Counted from the stretch's first letter, positions 1 to 9,865 are shown. The stretch: DNA of 64,000 nucleotides from Bacteroides gallinarum DSM 18171 = JCM 13658 (GCF_000374365.1 NZ_KB894117.1:1-64000), one strand, 5' to 3'. The notes: generated by a model not told the origin, from the sequence alone. Translations and numbers: made by a program.

Positions 1-34
1 AAGATTGTGTGAGAAATTACAGGAATAGGACTAT

Positions 35-81
35 AAAAATGGCATATGAAGTGAGTATGCTCTATCATCTTCATATGCCAT
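35..81 (-). terminator. Rho-independent terminator after the AraC gene
   Basis: A perfect 13-bp inverted repeat (39-51 with 69-81, 17-nt loop) is followed on the minus strand by a run of five T (35-39). The AraC stop codon at 71-73 lies inside the stem, so the stem was probably juxtaposed to this gene by rearrangement or the gene was shortened into it. Confidence 0.75.
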
Positions 82-868
82 CTTGATTTTTAGGGACATT
101 TACTGAATATCCCTTCTTGAAACCTACGTCCACGATGACGTCCTTGACCTTACGTCTCTGATGGACGATCATCTCGTGCGCCACTTCCAGCCGCTTGCGG
201 ATAATCCACTTCTGCGGGGTATCGTCGCTGACCTTTTTGAAGTCGCGCTTGAAAGTGGTCAGGCTGCGTCCGGTATAATTGGCCAGCTCCTCCAGCGAGA
301 GGTCGTACATGTAGTTCTCGTTCATGAAGTCCAGAATGTCGATCTTCCACGGGTCGGCGAAGTCGAAGAGCGAGGCGTAGACGTTCCGGTCGGTATGAAG
401 CACCGTGTAAAGCCCCTCGATGAGTTTGAGTTTCAGCCACGACTCTTGAGGCTGTTCGTCCGTGTCAAACCACGGATTAAGAGACTCGAACAGGCTCGCC
501 ACGTCCGGCCGGTGCGGCATCTTCATCACGCTGACCTTGCTCCTTTTTATCTGCTGCGGAACCTCTGCCGGGTCGAGCTTCTTGTAGAAGTCCAGCAGGA
601 ACTTGCGGTCGAAGAAGAGGGCGATGGACTGGTAGGTTCGCGTCTGCTTCGAGCAGTACTTGTTCATCGAGATACGGTTGTCCCGCCGGATGAAGACGCA
701 TTCTCCCTCGCGCACCACGGTCTTGCGCCCGTTCTCGAACAGTTCCAGTTCCCCGGAACAGATATACACCAAGTGGTGGGCCTTCACCTTGGCCTCGTGT
801 ACCGTGTCCACATCTTTCTTGAGATAAAAAAAGATATTGGAATAGTTTATGATGTCGTTCTCGCTCAT
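71..868 (-). CDS. AraC family transcriptional regulator, C-terminus altered
   Basis: A 265-residue cytoplasmic DNA-binding regulator. The N-terminal half (about 1-150) is a sensor domain of the cupin-like kind seen in Bacteroidales AraC proteins. The C-terminal third carries the first helix-turn-helix (LSLEELANYTGRSLTTFKRD, near 190-210) and the start of the second, up to DVGFKK. Family members normally continue with an NxSHFSxxFKKxxG-type recognition helix. Here the frame instead ends after 13 unrelated residues, so the second DNA-binding helix is missing. It is last in a minus-strand block with the flavodoxin and reductase genes, 63 nt after the lipoprotein flavodoxin, and was presumably their regulator. 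DNA binding may be impaired. Confidence 0.85.
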   Translation of the reverse strand: MSENDIINYSNIFFYLKKDVDTVHEAKVKAHHLVYICSGELELFENGRKTVVREGECVFIRRDNRISMNKYCSKQTRTYQSIALFFDRKFLLDFYKKLDPAEVPQQIKRSKVSVMKMPHRPDVASLFESLNPWFDTDEQPQESWLKLKLIEGLYTVLHTDRNVYASLFDFADPWKIDILDFMNENYMYDLSLEELANYTGRSLTTFKRDFKKVSDDTPQKWIIRKRLEVAHEMIVHQRRKVKDVIVDVGFKKGYSVNVPKNQDGI

Positions 869-931
869 GACAAACTCACTTTACAGATTGCAAAAATACT
901 AAAATCCAGCATTATAGACAATCCTGCCAAC

Positions 932-1593
932 TCATCTTTCCTTTCCACCTGCCATACCGATCCGCTCCAGCCAGTCGGACAGCAGAGCACGTGCCTGGTT
1001 CGTCTGGGACGAATATACCTGCAATGCCTCCGTCAGCAGGGCTTCCGGGCAGATACGGTGTGCGTCCGCAACGGTCTGGTCGATGCCGCTGCTGGCCGTC
1101 GAGCAGACAAGTGCCAACGTCTTGCCCGCCAGTTTGTCCCGGTGCTTGTGCAGGAATCCTTGTGTCGGGGTGGACATGCGCGCTCCCCACAACGGGTAGC
1201 AGAGGAACACGGCATCATAGTCATCGAAACTTTCGACCGTCGTATCGATTTCCGGGTAGATACCCGAATTTTCGATGGCCGCAAGCTCCTCCCTGTAACG
1301 CTGCGCCGTGGCCGAGTAATCGGGATAAGGGACAGCAGGGACGATTTCGACCATCTCCCCGTCCACCAGTTCCGCAAGGTCTCTGGCAATACGCTCGGAA
1401 TTACCGCTCCATGAGTACCAGACTACGAGATAATTGCCCGTGATTGTTTCGGGATTGTCAGGGTCATCGGAATCTCCCGGCTGCGAAGGAATCTCCGTGT
1501 CGGGATTTCCGTTGTCGATTTCCGGTTCATCGCTGTCACAGGCAGCCATACCGACAGCCAGCACGATGGACGCAAAGAATAAAAAGAACTTTT

Positions 1594-1597
<4 letters not shown>
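932..1597 (-). CDS. Exported lipoprotein flavodoxin
   Basis: A 221-residue protein with a lipoprotein signal (hydrophobic segment 4-18, lipobox GMAAC with Cys20), an acidic Pro/Asp-rich linker to about residue 50, then a flavodoxin-fold domain. The FMN phosphate-binding loop is visible as YSWSGNSERIA (near 60-70), and later FLCYPLWGARMSTPTQGFL matches the flavin-contact loop of flavodoxin-like proteins. The fold normally binds FMN and carries electrons in the cytoplasm. Here the signal places it outside the inner membrane, probably on the outer membrane. Its ATG overlaps the stop of the upstream aldo/keto reductase by 4 nt, indicating translational coupling in one operon. Redox partner unknown. 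Confidence 0.88.
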
Positions 1598-2595
<998 letters not shown>

Positions 2596-2598
2596 AAT

Positions 2599-3174
2599 TT
2601 ATTTCTTGTTTAGGTTTATTTGTTCCAACCATTTTCTCACTTCATCATCAAACCCACCGCGGCTGCCGTAGAGCGACAGACCTTTCGAAAACCCGGCACG
2701 CGGGGCCAGCTTTTTCATGTCTGTAAAACTGCTTCCTGCACCGCCGCCCCCGTGCGTGACGAACGGAATAATCCGTTTTCTGGAAAGGTCATGACCGGAA
2801 AGGAATGTCTTTACCGGCGGGGCGATCGTTCCGCTCCAGATGGGCGAGCCGAGGAAGATGATGTCGTAATCGGCGATGTTGTCCATTTTCTTTTTCAACG
2901 GACGTACACGGTTCTCACGCTTGTCGGTACGGTATTCTTCCACGCAGGCGGAATAGTCCGTGGGATAAGGGTTCTGCAACTCGATTTCGAATAGCTCGGC
3001 CTGTGTTTCGGATTGAATCTTTTTTGCCACCGCCTCCGTGTTGCCCGACCATGAGTAATAGACAACGAGTATTTTCTGCGGTCTCATGCTCTTTGAAGTG
3101 TCTTGTTGCGCAGCGGCTTCACCGTATCCGAATACCGCCAGCACGAGCGATAAAATAATTCCTATAATTCTCAT
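2599..3174 (-). CDS. Exported flavodoxin-like protein
   Basis: A 191-residue flavodoxin-fold protein with a cleavable signal peptide (hydrophobic 3-17, cleavage near AAAQ). The FMN loop YYSWSGNTEAVAKKI is intact (near 39-53), followed by FLGSPIWSGTIAPPVKTFL and the THGGGGAGSS loop that usually contacts the flavin ring. It is a paralogue of the lipoprotein flavodoxin downstream but lacks the lipobox, so it is probably soluble in the periplasm. It sits 10 nt after the decarboxylase/cupin gene and 3 nt before the aldo/keto reductase. Two exported flavodoxins in one operon suggest an extracytoplasmic electron-transfer or quinone-reducing step; this is inference. Confidence 0.87.
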   Translation of the reverse strand: MRIIGIILSLVLAVFGYGEAAAQQDTSKSMRPQKILVVYYSWSGNTEAVAKKIQSETQAELFEIELQNPYPTDYSACVEEYRTDKRENRVRPLKKKMDNIADYDIIFLGSPIWSGTIAPPVKTFLSGHDLSRKRIIPFVTHGGGGAGSSFTDMKKLAPRAGFSKGLSLYGSRGGFDDEVRKWLEQINLNKK

Positions 3175-3184
3175 ATACTTGTAT

Positions 3185-4285
3185 TCATTTGGTTGCTTCT
3201 TTGTATTCGGAATCGGTAACGGGTGTCGTCCATGTCGCGTTGCTGCCGTCCTTCATGTTGGAGATGGCGACATGCACGAACCGGGAATCGGGTGCCGCCC
3301 CGTGCCAGTGCTCTACTCCGGCAGGGATGTTGACCACGCTGCCGGCGGTCAGTCTCTGTGCAGCTTTGCCGCGCTCTTGATAATAGCCTTCCCCCTCGGT
3401 GCAGAGCAAGACCTGCCCTAACGGATGAGTGTGCCAGTTGGTACGTCCGCCCGGAAAGAATGTAACTTGCGCTATACCGTACAAGTTCTCTATTTCATCC
3501 GGCATGACGAGCGGTTGTACCTGTACCTCCCCCGCAAAGTAGGCTCCGGAACCGATGTCCCCCTTTCCGAACATGGCGTCACTTCGTCCCGGAGCTTCGC
3601 CTTCGAGTATCTTCAGTGCGTTTTCCGCGCGGGCTATTCCGGCGGCAGGACGGACTGTCTCGATAAGTTGCCGGAGCTGGCTGTCCGAGACGCCCGTGTT
3701 CCGGCACATGCTGATATGCGACTGCAGCATCGGCTCCACGCCGGGCATGGCTGTCAGGGCGGCTACCGTGGCCAGTTCCCGATCCGAGTGGCTCAACACG
3801 CCCCGGTGGAAAATGTCCGCGAAAAGGTGTTCTTTCAGGAAACTCTCGATGCCCGGAGCGAAGGCATATACGCCGGCAGGTGCTCCGGATTCCGCTTTCG
3901 TCAGCTCGCCGAGCGTCGCCCTGCCCAGTTCATACTTGCCTTCCGTGGGGACGGCCCGCGGCTCCTCGCCGACAGGATCGGTGATTCCCGCCGCTTTACG
4001 TTCATCCACGACCTGCATGAAGGTCGTCAAGCCCTGAAGACTGCGCGGGAAGCCGCAATAGGCATACATCTGGATAAGAACCTCCTTGATTTCATTGATT
4101 GTCAGTCCGGATTCCAATCCCTCGTTCAGTGCCGTTTTCAGCACGTCCAGATTGCCGGTCGCCGTGTTAGCGGCAATAAGAACAATCGAATGTTGTCTCG
4201 AATCCAATTTTTCCATTGTCTGTGACCTTAAATTACCGGTACCGAGACTTACCAGCCCCAATACCAACAAAACTATTCCCTTCAT
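3185..4285 (-). CDS. Exported carboxymuconolactone decarboxylase-like/cupin fusion
   Basis: I place the start at the ATG at 4283-4285, because it gives a clean signal peptide (MKGIVLLVLGLVSLGTGNLR) and lies just after a promoter; a longer frame to 4327 would cross the -7 box. The 366-residue protein has two carboxymuconolactone decarboxylase (AhpD-like) domains, the first with the Glu/Cys region EVLIQMYAYCGFPRSL and the second (ELATVAALTAM...SHISMCRNTG) without the usual CxxC. A C-terminal cupin carries metal-binding His residues in WHTHPLGQ and GVEHWHG. Such fusions are usually peroxidase- or decarboxylase-related enzymes of unknown substrate. It is the first gene of the five-gene minus-strand operon. 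Confidence 0.85.
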   Translation of the reverse strand: MKGIVLLVLGLVSLGTGNLRSQTMEKLDSRQHSIVLIAANTATGNLDVLKTALNEGLESGLTINEIKEVLIQMYAYCGFPRSLQGLTTFMQVVDERKAAGITDPVGEEPRAVPTEGKYELGRATLGELTKAESGAPAGVYAFAPGIESFLKEHLFADIFHRGVLSHSDRELATVAALTAMPGVEPMLQSHISMCRNTGVSDSQLRQLIETVRPAAGIARAENALKILEGEAPGRSDAMFGKGDIGSGAYFAGEVQVQPLVMPDEIENLYGIAQVTFFPGGRTNWHTHPLGQVLLCTEGEGYYQERGKAAQRLTAGSVVNIPAGVEHWHGAAPDSRFVHVAISNMKDGSNATWTTPVTDSEYKEATK

Positions 4286-4303
4286 AACTTCTGTTTTTTG
4301 TTG

Positions 4304-4330
4304 CAAAGGTAGGGGGATAATTTCCAACGG
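4304..4330 (-). promoter_or_regulatory. Bacteroidales-type promoter of the flavodoxin operon
   Basis: On the minus strand a perfect TAnnTTTG -7 box (TACCTTTG, 4304-4311) lies about 19 nt upstream of the chosen start codon at 4285, with a TTGGAAA stretch about 17 nt further upstream in the place of the -33 element. Confidence 0.7.
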
Positions 4331-4474
4331 ACTTTGCTGTAAAGACCTTTTTACTTTGCCTTGAAGTCCATTTTCAAATTATATATGCCTATACGGTATT
4401 TCAATGGAAAAAGACATGAAGTCACGGCCGGAGAAGATAGCGGCCTTCACGGGAAGTAACGAGAACGGATAATA

Positions 4475-4510
4475 AAACAGGCTGCCTGAACTTTGCAGAC
4501 AGCCTGTTTT
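4475..4510. terminator. Bidirectional terminator after pit
   Basis: Perfect 11-bp inverted repeat (4475-4485 with 4500-4510) flanked by A and T tracts on both sides. It lies 88 nt downstream of the phosphate transporter stop codon. Confidence 0.8.
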
Positions 4511-4597
4511 ACTCGTACTGCCATTCGAAACCTTTTCGAATGGGCGGTTCCCTCAAGAGGCAAAAAACTTATCGAACAGCCTCCTTCTAAACGAAAG

Positions 4598-5605
4598 TTA
4601 TCCGAACAGGAGATAAATCACCGCGGCCAACAGGGCACTGACCGGGATAGTCAGCACCCAGGCCACTACCAGGCTCCGGGTTACTCCCCAGCGGACCGCC
4701 GACAGGCGCTTGGTAGCACCCACACCGATGATAGCCCCGGTGATGGTATGCGTGGTGCTGACAGGGATTTTGAGAAATTCCGTCAAATAAAGTGTGAAGG
4801 CCCCGGCCGTTTCCGCCACCACCCCTTCAAGGGGCGTCACACGGGTGATACGGTTCCCCATTGTCTTGACAATCTTCCAGCCCCCGGACATGGTTCCGAG
4901 CGATATGGCGGTGAAGCAGGAGAACGCCACCCAGTTGGGCAAATCCTCGATGCTATCGATGCCCATGCCCAATCCCTCGGAGTGGGAGCAGATCAGGGCG
5001 GCGGCAATGATACCCATCACCTTCTGCGAGTCGTTCAAGCCGTGCCCGATACTGAACAGGGCGGAGGAAGCGAGCTGCAATCTCTTGAACCACACTTCGG
5101 CCGTGTGGGGACGGGCCCGGCGGCACAGGTGGAGTACCAGCAGGGTGAAACCGAAGGCCATGACCATACCGATAACGGGAGCCAGGAAGATGAACGCCGC
5201 GATTTTCAGGATGATGCCCGCCTGGATGGACTGGAAACCGCTGGCCATGATGGCCGCCCCGGCAAAACCGCCGATAAGCGTGTGCGAGGAGGACGAGGGG
5301 ATGCCCTTCCACCAGGTGAACAGGTTCCAGAGAATGGCGGCAACCAGCCCGGAAAGGATGACCGGTAAGGTTATGTATTGCTCGAACACCGTCTTGGAAA
5401 CGGTGTTGGCAATGCCGAAACCGCCGATGATGTACTTGGCAATGAAGAACGCCACGAAATTGAAGAACGCCGCCCACAGGACGGCCTGGAACGGGGTGAG
5501 AACCTTGGTCGAGACGATGGTGGCGATGGAGTTGGCCGCGTCGTGAAAACCGTTGATATAGTCGAACAGCAATGCCAGGACGATGATTATTACTAACAAT
5601 TCCAT
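4598..5605 (-). CDS. Low-affinity inorganic phosphate transporter (PiT family)
   Basis: A 335-residue integral membrane protein with about ten hydrophobic segments, the normal length for bacterial PiT proteins. Both halves of the inverted repeat carry the family signatures: GFHDAANSIATIVSTKVL near the N-terminus, PSSSSHTLIGG in the middle, and VSTTHTITGAIIGVG near the end. It would import phosphate, probably as a metal-phosphate complex, using the proton or sodium gradient. It follows a DUF47 gene by 15 nt; DUF47/PhoU-like proteins are the usual cytoplasmic partners of PiT transporters. A terminator follows. Confidence 0.92.
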   Translation of the reverse strand: MELLVIIIVLALLFDYINGFHDAANSIATIVSTKVLTPFQAVLWAAFFNFVAFFIAKYIIGGFGIANTVSKTVFEQYITLPVILSGLVAAILWNLFTWWKGIPSSSSHTLIGGFAGAAIMASGFQSIQAGIILKIAAFIFLAPVIGMVMAFGFTLLVLHLCRRARPHTAEVWFKRLQLASSALFSIGHGLNDSQKVMGIIAAALICSHSEGLGMGIDSIEDLPNWVAFSCFTAISLGTMSGGWKIVKTMGNRITRVTPLEGVVAETAGAFTLYLTEFLKIPVSTTHTITGAIIGVGATKRLSAVRWGVTRSLVVAWVLTIPVSALLAAVIYLLFG

Positions 5606-5620
5606 AGGAGACCGTTCCGT

Positions 5621-6268
5621 TTAGGCATATTTGACAATCAGGTTTTTCAGGGCCTTGCCCACACGTTCGGCGGCATCCGTCGTTTTTTCCAGCTCCTGCA
5701 TCACTTCCTTTATCTTGATAATCTCGATACAGTCCTTTTCTTCCCGGAACAGCCGGGTGATGAACTGCTCGTAAATATCGTCCGCGCGGTTCTCCACCTC
5801 GTGCAACCGGAAACAGTAGTCACTCAACCGCTCCGGGTCCTTCCTGAAGGTTTCCAGTTCCTCCACGGCCCCCACGATACACGAGGCGGCCTGTCCTATC
5901 AGGCCGGCAAGCTCCTTGCCGCTTTCGGGAATGGTGTCGGGATTGTAAATAGTGATGCGTTTGGAAGAACTGTTGATGTAGTCCGTCACGTCGTCGATGG
6001 AAGCGGCAAGGTCGTGGATATCCTCCCGGTCGAAAGGGGTAATGAACGTCTTGCCGAGTTCCTTGAAGATCCGGTTTATCAGCCGGTCTCCCTCAAGTTC
6101 CACGTCCTTGATCCTCCGGTTGTATTCAGCCCTTTTCTCCGAGGAAACGTGCCCGAGGCTTTCGGTCAGCAGTTCGGAAGCGGACAACACGGTGTGTGAC
6201 AAGTCCCGCAACATCGGAAAGAATTTGACCTCTTTGGGGACGAAACAGTTTAACAGCGAATTTTTCAT
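5621..6268 (-). CDS. DUF47 family PhoU-like protein, PiT accessory
   Basis: A 215-residue all-helical cytoplasmic protein of the DUF47 (PhoU-related) family. Acidic metal-binding stretches typical of the PhoU fold are visible, for example EGDRLINRIFKELGKTFITP followed by FDREDIHDLAASIDDVTDYI (about 72-115) and EVENRADDIYEQFITRLFREEKD (about 155-180). Family members sit beside PiT genes and modulate transporter activity. The gene is 15 nt upstream of the PiT gene and 11 nt downstream of the DedA gene, so the three are probably one transcript. Confidence 0.92.
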   Translation of the reverse strand: MKNSLLNCFVPKEVKFFPMLRDLSHTVLSASELLTESLGHVSSEKRAEYNRRIKDVELEGDRLINRIFKELGKTFITPFDREDIHDLAASIDDVTDYINSSSKRITIYNPDTIPESGKELAGLIGQAASCIVGAVEELETFRKDPERLSDYCFRLHEVENRADDIYEQFITRLFREEKDCIEIIKIKEVMQELEKTTDAAERVGKALKNLIVKYA

Positions 6269-6279
6269 AATCGGATTTT

Positions 6280-6921
6280 CTATTTGTTATTTTTCAGTTT
6301 GACTCTCAATACTTCAATCACTCCCGGCAGCAGGGAAACGACGATGATGGCCACCAGCAGCAGGTGCAGGTTATCCTGTACCACGGGGAGGTCGCCGAAG
6401 AAATAACCGGCAAGGCAGAACAGGCCTATCCACAACATGCCGCCGACAAGATTGTACAGCATGAAATAATAGTAATTCATTTTTCCCATGCCTGCCACGA
6501 ATGGGGCAAAAGTACGCACGATGGGGACAAAACGGGCGATGATAATAGTCTTCCCGCCGTATTTCCTGAAAAACTCGTGTGTCTTTTCCAGGTGGCTCTG
6601 CTTGAAAATCCTGGAGCGGGGATTGCCGAACAGCCTTTCCCCGAAGAAACGGCCGATCATGTAATTGCAGGAATCGCCCAAGACGGCGGCTGCAAACAGG
6701 ATAAGCATCAGCAGCCCGACGCGCAGGGGGACATCGGGCATGGCCGTGACGGCCCCCGCCACGAACAGGAGTGAATCTCCCGGAAGAAACGGCGTCACCA
6801 CCAGTCCTGTCTCGCAAAAGATGATAAGGAACAGGATGGCATACGTCCAAAGGTGATACTCCTGCACAATGCTTACCAGATACTTGTCGATATGCAGGAT
6901 AAAATCAATTAGAAACTCCAT
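6280..6921 (-). CDS. DedA family membrane protein
   Basis: A 213-residue inner-membrane protein of the DedA/SNARE-associated family with four to five hydrophobic segments. The family signature [18 protein letters not shown] (about 127-144) and the preceding [17 protein letters not shown] are intact. DedA proteins act in membrane lipid recycling and proton-dependent homeostasis; some members flip undecaprenyl phosphate or phosphatidylethanolamine. It is the first gene of a three-gene group with DUF47 and PiT, 92 nt downstream of a small membrane protein gene. Confidence 0.92.
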   Translation of the reverse strand: MEFLIDFILHIDKYLVSIVQEYHLWTYAILFLIIFCETGLVVTPFLPGDSLLFVAGAVTAMPDVPLRVGLLMLILFAAAVLGDSCNYMIGRFFGERLFGNPRSRIFKQSHLEKTHEFFRKYGGKTIIIARFVPIVRTFAPFVAGMGKMNYYYFMLYNLVGGMLWIGLFCLAGYFFGDLPVVQDNLHLLLVAIIVVSLLPGVIEVLRVKLKNNK

Positions 6922-7013
6922 AATGCTATCTTTCAGTATTGTTATGGCTAATGGTATTTCCTAAATGCCAACAAAATAATGACAATCGATTTTTTCTCGT
7001 GATCCGGTGGCAA

Positions 7014-7553
7014 TCAGAAATTGCCGGCCTGCAGGTTGTCGAGGAACGCCTCCGCCTCGTTTCCCGTGTAGTAGAAGATGGAAGATGCGGTCTCGTAAGT
7101 GTAAGGGACGTACCGGGACAGTTGCACGGCGGCAAACCTGCGGTCCCGGGAGGCCATGTAATCCAACCTCGCGTTCCCCTCCGTTTTCACCGCTATTCCC
7201 TTGGGGGATGCGAAATCTTTCGTTTCAAGTATCGCGCGCAAATCGGACAGCCTGTCCGCGCTCAAGAAACGGCTTCCTTTCTTCACCACGCTGCCGGTCG
7301 GTGCGTAAATCAGATGCTTGCTCCCTTTCAGCAGCCGGATAAAGCCGACAATGGCAAGAAGGGAGCCGCAGACCAGTGACAACGGGCCTAAAACAGAGGA
7401 CGCGTCGTCCGTTTTCAGGGAATAAAGCAGGACAACGGCCCCTGCCACGCAGAGGAAGACGGATACGAGGACGGATGAAATATCGGTAGTTTTCTTAATA
7501 TCGGGGTGTGCCGTCGAAAACAATGTTTCGGCAGCGGAAGTAACTTGCTCCAT
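7014..7553 (-). CDS. Small membrane protein of unknown function
   Basis: A 179-residue protein I do not recognise. Two hydrophobic segments (about 28-46, ISSVLVSVFLCVAGAVVLLY, and about 55-72) are followed by a soluble C-terminal domain with a conserved-looking stretch FAAVQLSRYVPYTYETASSI. The topology suggests a membrane-anchored domain. It is on the same strand as the DedA gene and 92 nt upstream of it, and might be cotranscribed. Confidence 0.75.
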   Translation of the reverse strand: MEQVTSAAETLFSTAHPDIKKTTDISSVLVSVFLCVAGAVVLLYSLKTDDASSVLGPLSLVCGSLLAIVGFIRLLKGSKHLIYAPTGSVVKKGSRFLSADRLSDLRAILETKDFASPKGIAVKTEGNARLDYMASRDRRFAAVQLSRYVPYTYETASSIFYYTGNEAEAFLDNLQAGNF

Positions 7554-7680
7554 AATATGATTGAGTTTTTATTTTTTGCTTGTTTAAATGTTTGATTGTT
7601 CGCGGAAAAAAGGGTATGTACCTTTCAATTTCGGGCACAATCCACCCTTTCATAAAGTAAAAACGGCAAAAAATAAAACG

Positions 7681-8106
7681 CTAAATAAGGATACGCCTCA
7701 TTCCGAAGATATAATGGTCGCAGGCATCGTTCCAACTGAAACAGCGGGACGTGTCATACACATGGGTATGGCTGCAAGTCAGGTTAGCCATGCAAACCGC
7801 CATATTACGTAACAAGAGCCTGAAGGAATGAAATGTTTTGAAGGATGTAAACCGATATATGCTTTTTACCGGCGCGTTAATGCGCCAAGGCATGTGGTGG
7901 ATTTCGCCGGTGATATCGGACAGTCTTTTCTCTTCACTATTCAGGATATAGACCTCCATATCGGTTTCCCTGTCGGCACCCTCGGTCAGGGCCGGTATGC
8001 CGCACTCCCTCTCCGTTGAGACATCGCCGGAGGGGGTATGCACTGACTTGCCGTAAAACAACACGACCGACAGCATCAACAATATGACTGCTATATACCC
8101 TTTCAT
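7681..8106 (-). CDS. Hypothetical exported protein
   Basis: A 141-residue protein with an N-terminal hydrophobic segment (MKGYIAVILLMLSVVLFYG), probably a signal peptide or anchor, then a short polar region and a C-terminal block rich in Ser, Phe, Cys and Arg (TFHSFRLLLRNMAVCMANLT, HYIFGMRRILI). I do not recognise the family. The start codon gives a good signal sequence. It is separated by 127 bp from the neighbouring membrane protein gene. Confidence is moderate because the composition is unusual and nothing in the context supports a role. Confidence 0.5.
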   Translation of the reverse strand: MKGYIAVILLMLSVVLFYGKSVHTPSGDVSTERECGIPALTEGADRETDMEVYILNSEEKRLSDITGEIHHMPWRINAPVKSIYRFTSFKTFHSFRLLLRNMAVCMANLTCSHTHVYDTSRCFSWNDACDHYIFGMRRILI

Positions 8107-8452
8107 TCTATTCTTTTACGGGGTACAAAATTAGTAATTAGATGGAAAATATTCCGTTTCTTATGATAAATTTAACAAATCTGAAAAACACTCTCTCTGA
8201 ACATACCTCTTCCGATGGGAAAATGCTCCCATAAGCGGGTACAACTAATTTGTACAAGAACTCCCCAAAAGTATAGTTTTCAACACAAAAAGAGGTGATA
8301 TCATGGAAACCAAGATAGAGGCGGCAAACCGGATCGCAAGGTATCTTTCAATATTAACATTGGACTTCCAGTCGTAAATAGTTCTTTTCAAGGGAAATAA
8401 TTTAATGAATTGTAGTACCTTTACAACGAGAATCGAATAATTATCATATAGA
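8107..8452. other. Intergenic region upstream of the KilA-N gene
   Basis: AT-rich 346-bp gap. It holds a 24-codon open frame at 8303-8377 preceded by a good ribosome binding sequence (AGAGGTGAT), possibly a leader peptide or a fragment of a lost gene. A weak -7 box (TACCTTTA) lies just before the KilA-N gene. Nothing else is recognisable. Confidence 0.5.
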
Positions 8453-9259
8453 ATGGCGAAAATCATAGTAAAAGACACAAGTGTTACGGTTATATCAGTT
8501 AACGAGAATGACTATATCAGCTTGACAGACATAGCGAAATACAAAAGCGATGATCCGACTGCGGTCATCGGAAACTGGCTGCGTAACCGAAATACGATAG
8601 AATATCTTGGTATTTGGGAGAGTTTATACAACCCGGATTTTAAACCCCTCGAATTCGAGGGGTTTAAAAAGGAAGCCGGCCTAAACGCCTTTACCTTGTC
8701 GCCGACAAAATGGATAAACGCGACAAACGCAATAGGAATACTATCCAAATCGGGGCGCTACGGCGGAACTTACGCCCATAAGGATATAGCGTTTAAATTT
8801 GCGAGTTGGATTTCCGTCGAGTTTGAACTGTATATTATAAAAGAGTTCCAACGGCTGAAGACCGAGGAGCAACGGCAACTCGGTTGGTCTGCGAAGCGGG
8901 AACTGTCGAAAATCAACTACCGCATACACACCGATGCCATAAAGCAAAACCTTATCCCGGCAGAGGTTACACCGGCACAGGCAAGTATCATCTACGCCAA
9001 CGAGGCAGACGTGCTGAACGTGGCGATGTTCGGCATGACTGCAAAGCAATGGAGAGAGGCAAACCCGGATTTGAAAGGAAATATCCGGGACTATGCCACT
9101 ATCAACGAGCTTATATGTTTGTCGAACATGGAAAACTTAAATGCCGTGTTCATCGAGCAAGGTATATCACAAGGTGAAAGGCTTGTAAAACTCAACCAGA
9201 TAGCCATTCATCAAATGGGAGTACTGGAGAGCGGCGGCGAACGTAGGCTGTTAAAATAA
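8453..9259 (+). CDS. KilA-N domain protein
   Basis: A 268-residue protein with a KilA-N DNA-binding domain covering about 15-135: NDYISLTDIAKYKSDDPTAV, then NWLRNRNTIEYLGIWESLYN, and the closing AHKDIAFKFASWISVEFELY. The C-terminal half is helical and polar. KilA-N proteins are typical of phages and other mobile elements, where they act as regulators or antirepressor-like proteins. The gene stands alone, with a tRNA-free, gene-poor stretch on its right. It may be a leftover of an element; the protein itself looks complete. Confidence 0.85.
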   Translation: MAKIIVKDTSVTVISVNENDYISLTDIAKYKSDDPTAVIGNWLRNRNTIEYLGIWESLYNPDFKPLEFEGFKKEAGLNAFTLSPTKWINATNAIGILSKSGRYGGTYAHKDIAFKFASWISVEFELYIIKEFQRLKTEEQRQLGWSAKRELSKINYRIHTDAIKQNLIPAEVTPAQASIIYANEADVLNVAMFGMTAKQWREANPDLKGNIRDYATINELICLSNMENLNAVFIEQGISQGERLVKLNQIAIHQMGVLESGGERRLLK

Positions 9260-9493
9260 AACACATGAAAGAATTGTAAACTGGGCAAGCCATTGGACAA
9301 GTGGAGATTGGTGCAAAGGAAAGAAAAAGTACACCAAAAATTGTGTCGGGTATGTAATGAATAAAGAACAAAAGAGTTCCTGGCGAAATATAAAGCAGTT
9401 TTCCCAAAGACTGGAAGATGCCCAACTATCTCTAAAACGATACTTTAGGAAGAAAAAATCATAAAAAGCCACAGCTAATCCAAATAAAAGCAC

Positions 9494-9501
9494 TATCTTT
9501 G
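9494..9501 (+). promoter_or_regulatory. -7 box of the structured leader RNA
   Basis: TATCTTTG matches the Bacteroidales TAnnTTTG -7 consensus exactly. Transcription would begin near 9508. No convincing -33 element is visible. Confidence 0.6.
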
Positions 9502-9507
9502 CAGTAA

Positions 9508-9865
9508 GGTATGGCGTATGCTGTACCCGTACATAAGTTTATAAAAAGAGGCGTTATGTCTTCTTCTTGTGTGATTAAAGCTTAGGAAACTGTAAATCAC
9601 GAATGCAAGAGTTGGCGTAATGGTCTCCACGCATATGGCGTGGGGCTGTTATTACCATATCTTCATTCAAGGGTATTCCTAAGCACCCAATCACAGAGAT
9701 GTGGCATACAGTTCCACGCTTCTGTGTATAATTAAGAACAAAAAGGTCTTCGAGGAACTGGAACGACTGCATTGACAGCGTATGCAAAAACCATGTTCCT
9801 CTAAATATAATAACGGACTCCAGGCAGGGAATGATCGTATTCTTTGCCTGGAGTCCGTTGTTTTA
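9508..9865 (+). ncRNA. Candidate structured RNA or fimbrial operon leader
   Basis: About 355 nt between a -7 box and a terminator, with no coding frame but many nested pairings: 9570-9576 with 9689-9695 (7 bp), 9580-9588 with 9676-9684 (9 bp), 9617-9621 with 9651-9655, 9627-9632 with 9638-9643 (6 bp), 9693-9697 with 9721-9725, 9701-9704 with 9714-9717, 9752-9758 with 9795-9801 (7 bp) and 9768-9772 with 9782-9786. The 9689-9695 and 9693-9697 arms overlap, so alternative folds are possible. It ends 32 nt before the DUF3575 start codon, so it may be a regulatory leader or an independent sRNA. I cannot assign it to a known RNA family. Confidence 0.6.
9812..9865 (+). terminator. Strong intrinsic terminator before the fimbrial operon
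   Basis: Perfect 15-bp stem (9812-9826 with 9845-9859), 18-nt loop, followed by GTTTTAT. It lies between the structured RNA and the DUF3575 start codon at 9897. Confidence 0.85.

Larger units (their letters stand above)
4286..4597. other. Intergenic region between two minus-strand operons
   Basis: This 312-bp gap contains the promoter of the flavodoxin operon, the terminator of the phosphate operon (4475-4510) and a second hairpin with 10-bp arms (4521-4543, 3-nt loop). A 22-codon open frame on the plus strand (4404-4472) has no recognisable product and I do not call it as a gene. Confidence 0.6.

Noticed and set aside
161..1414. Long plus-strand open frame of 417 codons
   Set aside because: It is antisense to the AraC and flavodoxin genes, whose products have clear families; its arginine, histidine and leucine-rich composition is typical of a shadow frame in GC-rich DNA.
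4493..5546. Long plus-strand frames opposite the phosphate transporter
   Set aside because: They overlap the PiT gene completely and encode low-complexity sequence without family resemblance.
9192..9493. Minus-strand frames of 77-80 codons after the KilA-N gene
   Set aside because: Phe/Leu/Cys-rich sequence over AT-rich non-coding DNA, two frames competing, no family.
9508..9865. 6S RNA, tmRNA or RNase P RNA
   Set aside because: The fold is multi-stem rather than one long rod with a central bubble, and I see no tag-peptide frame or conserved RNase P core.
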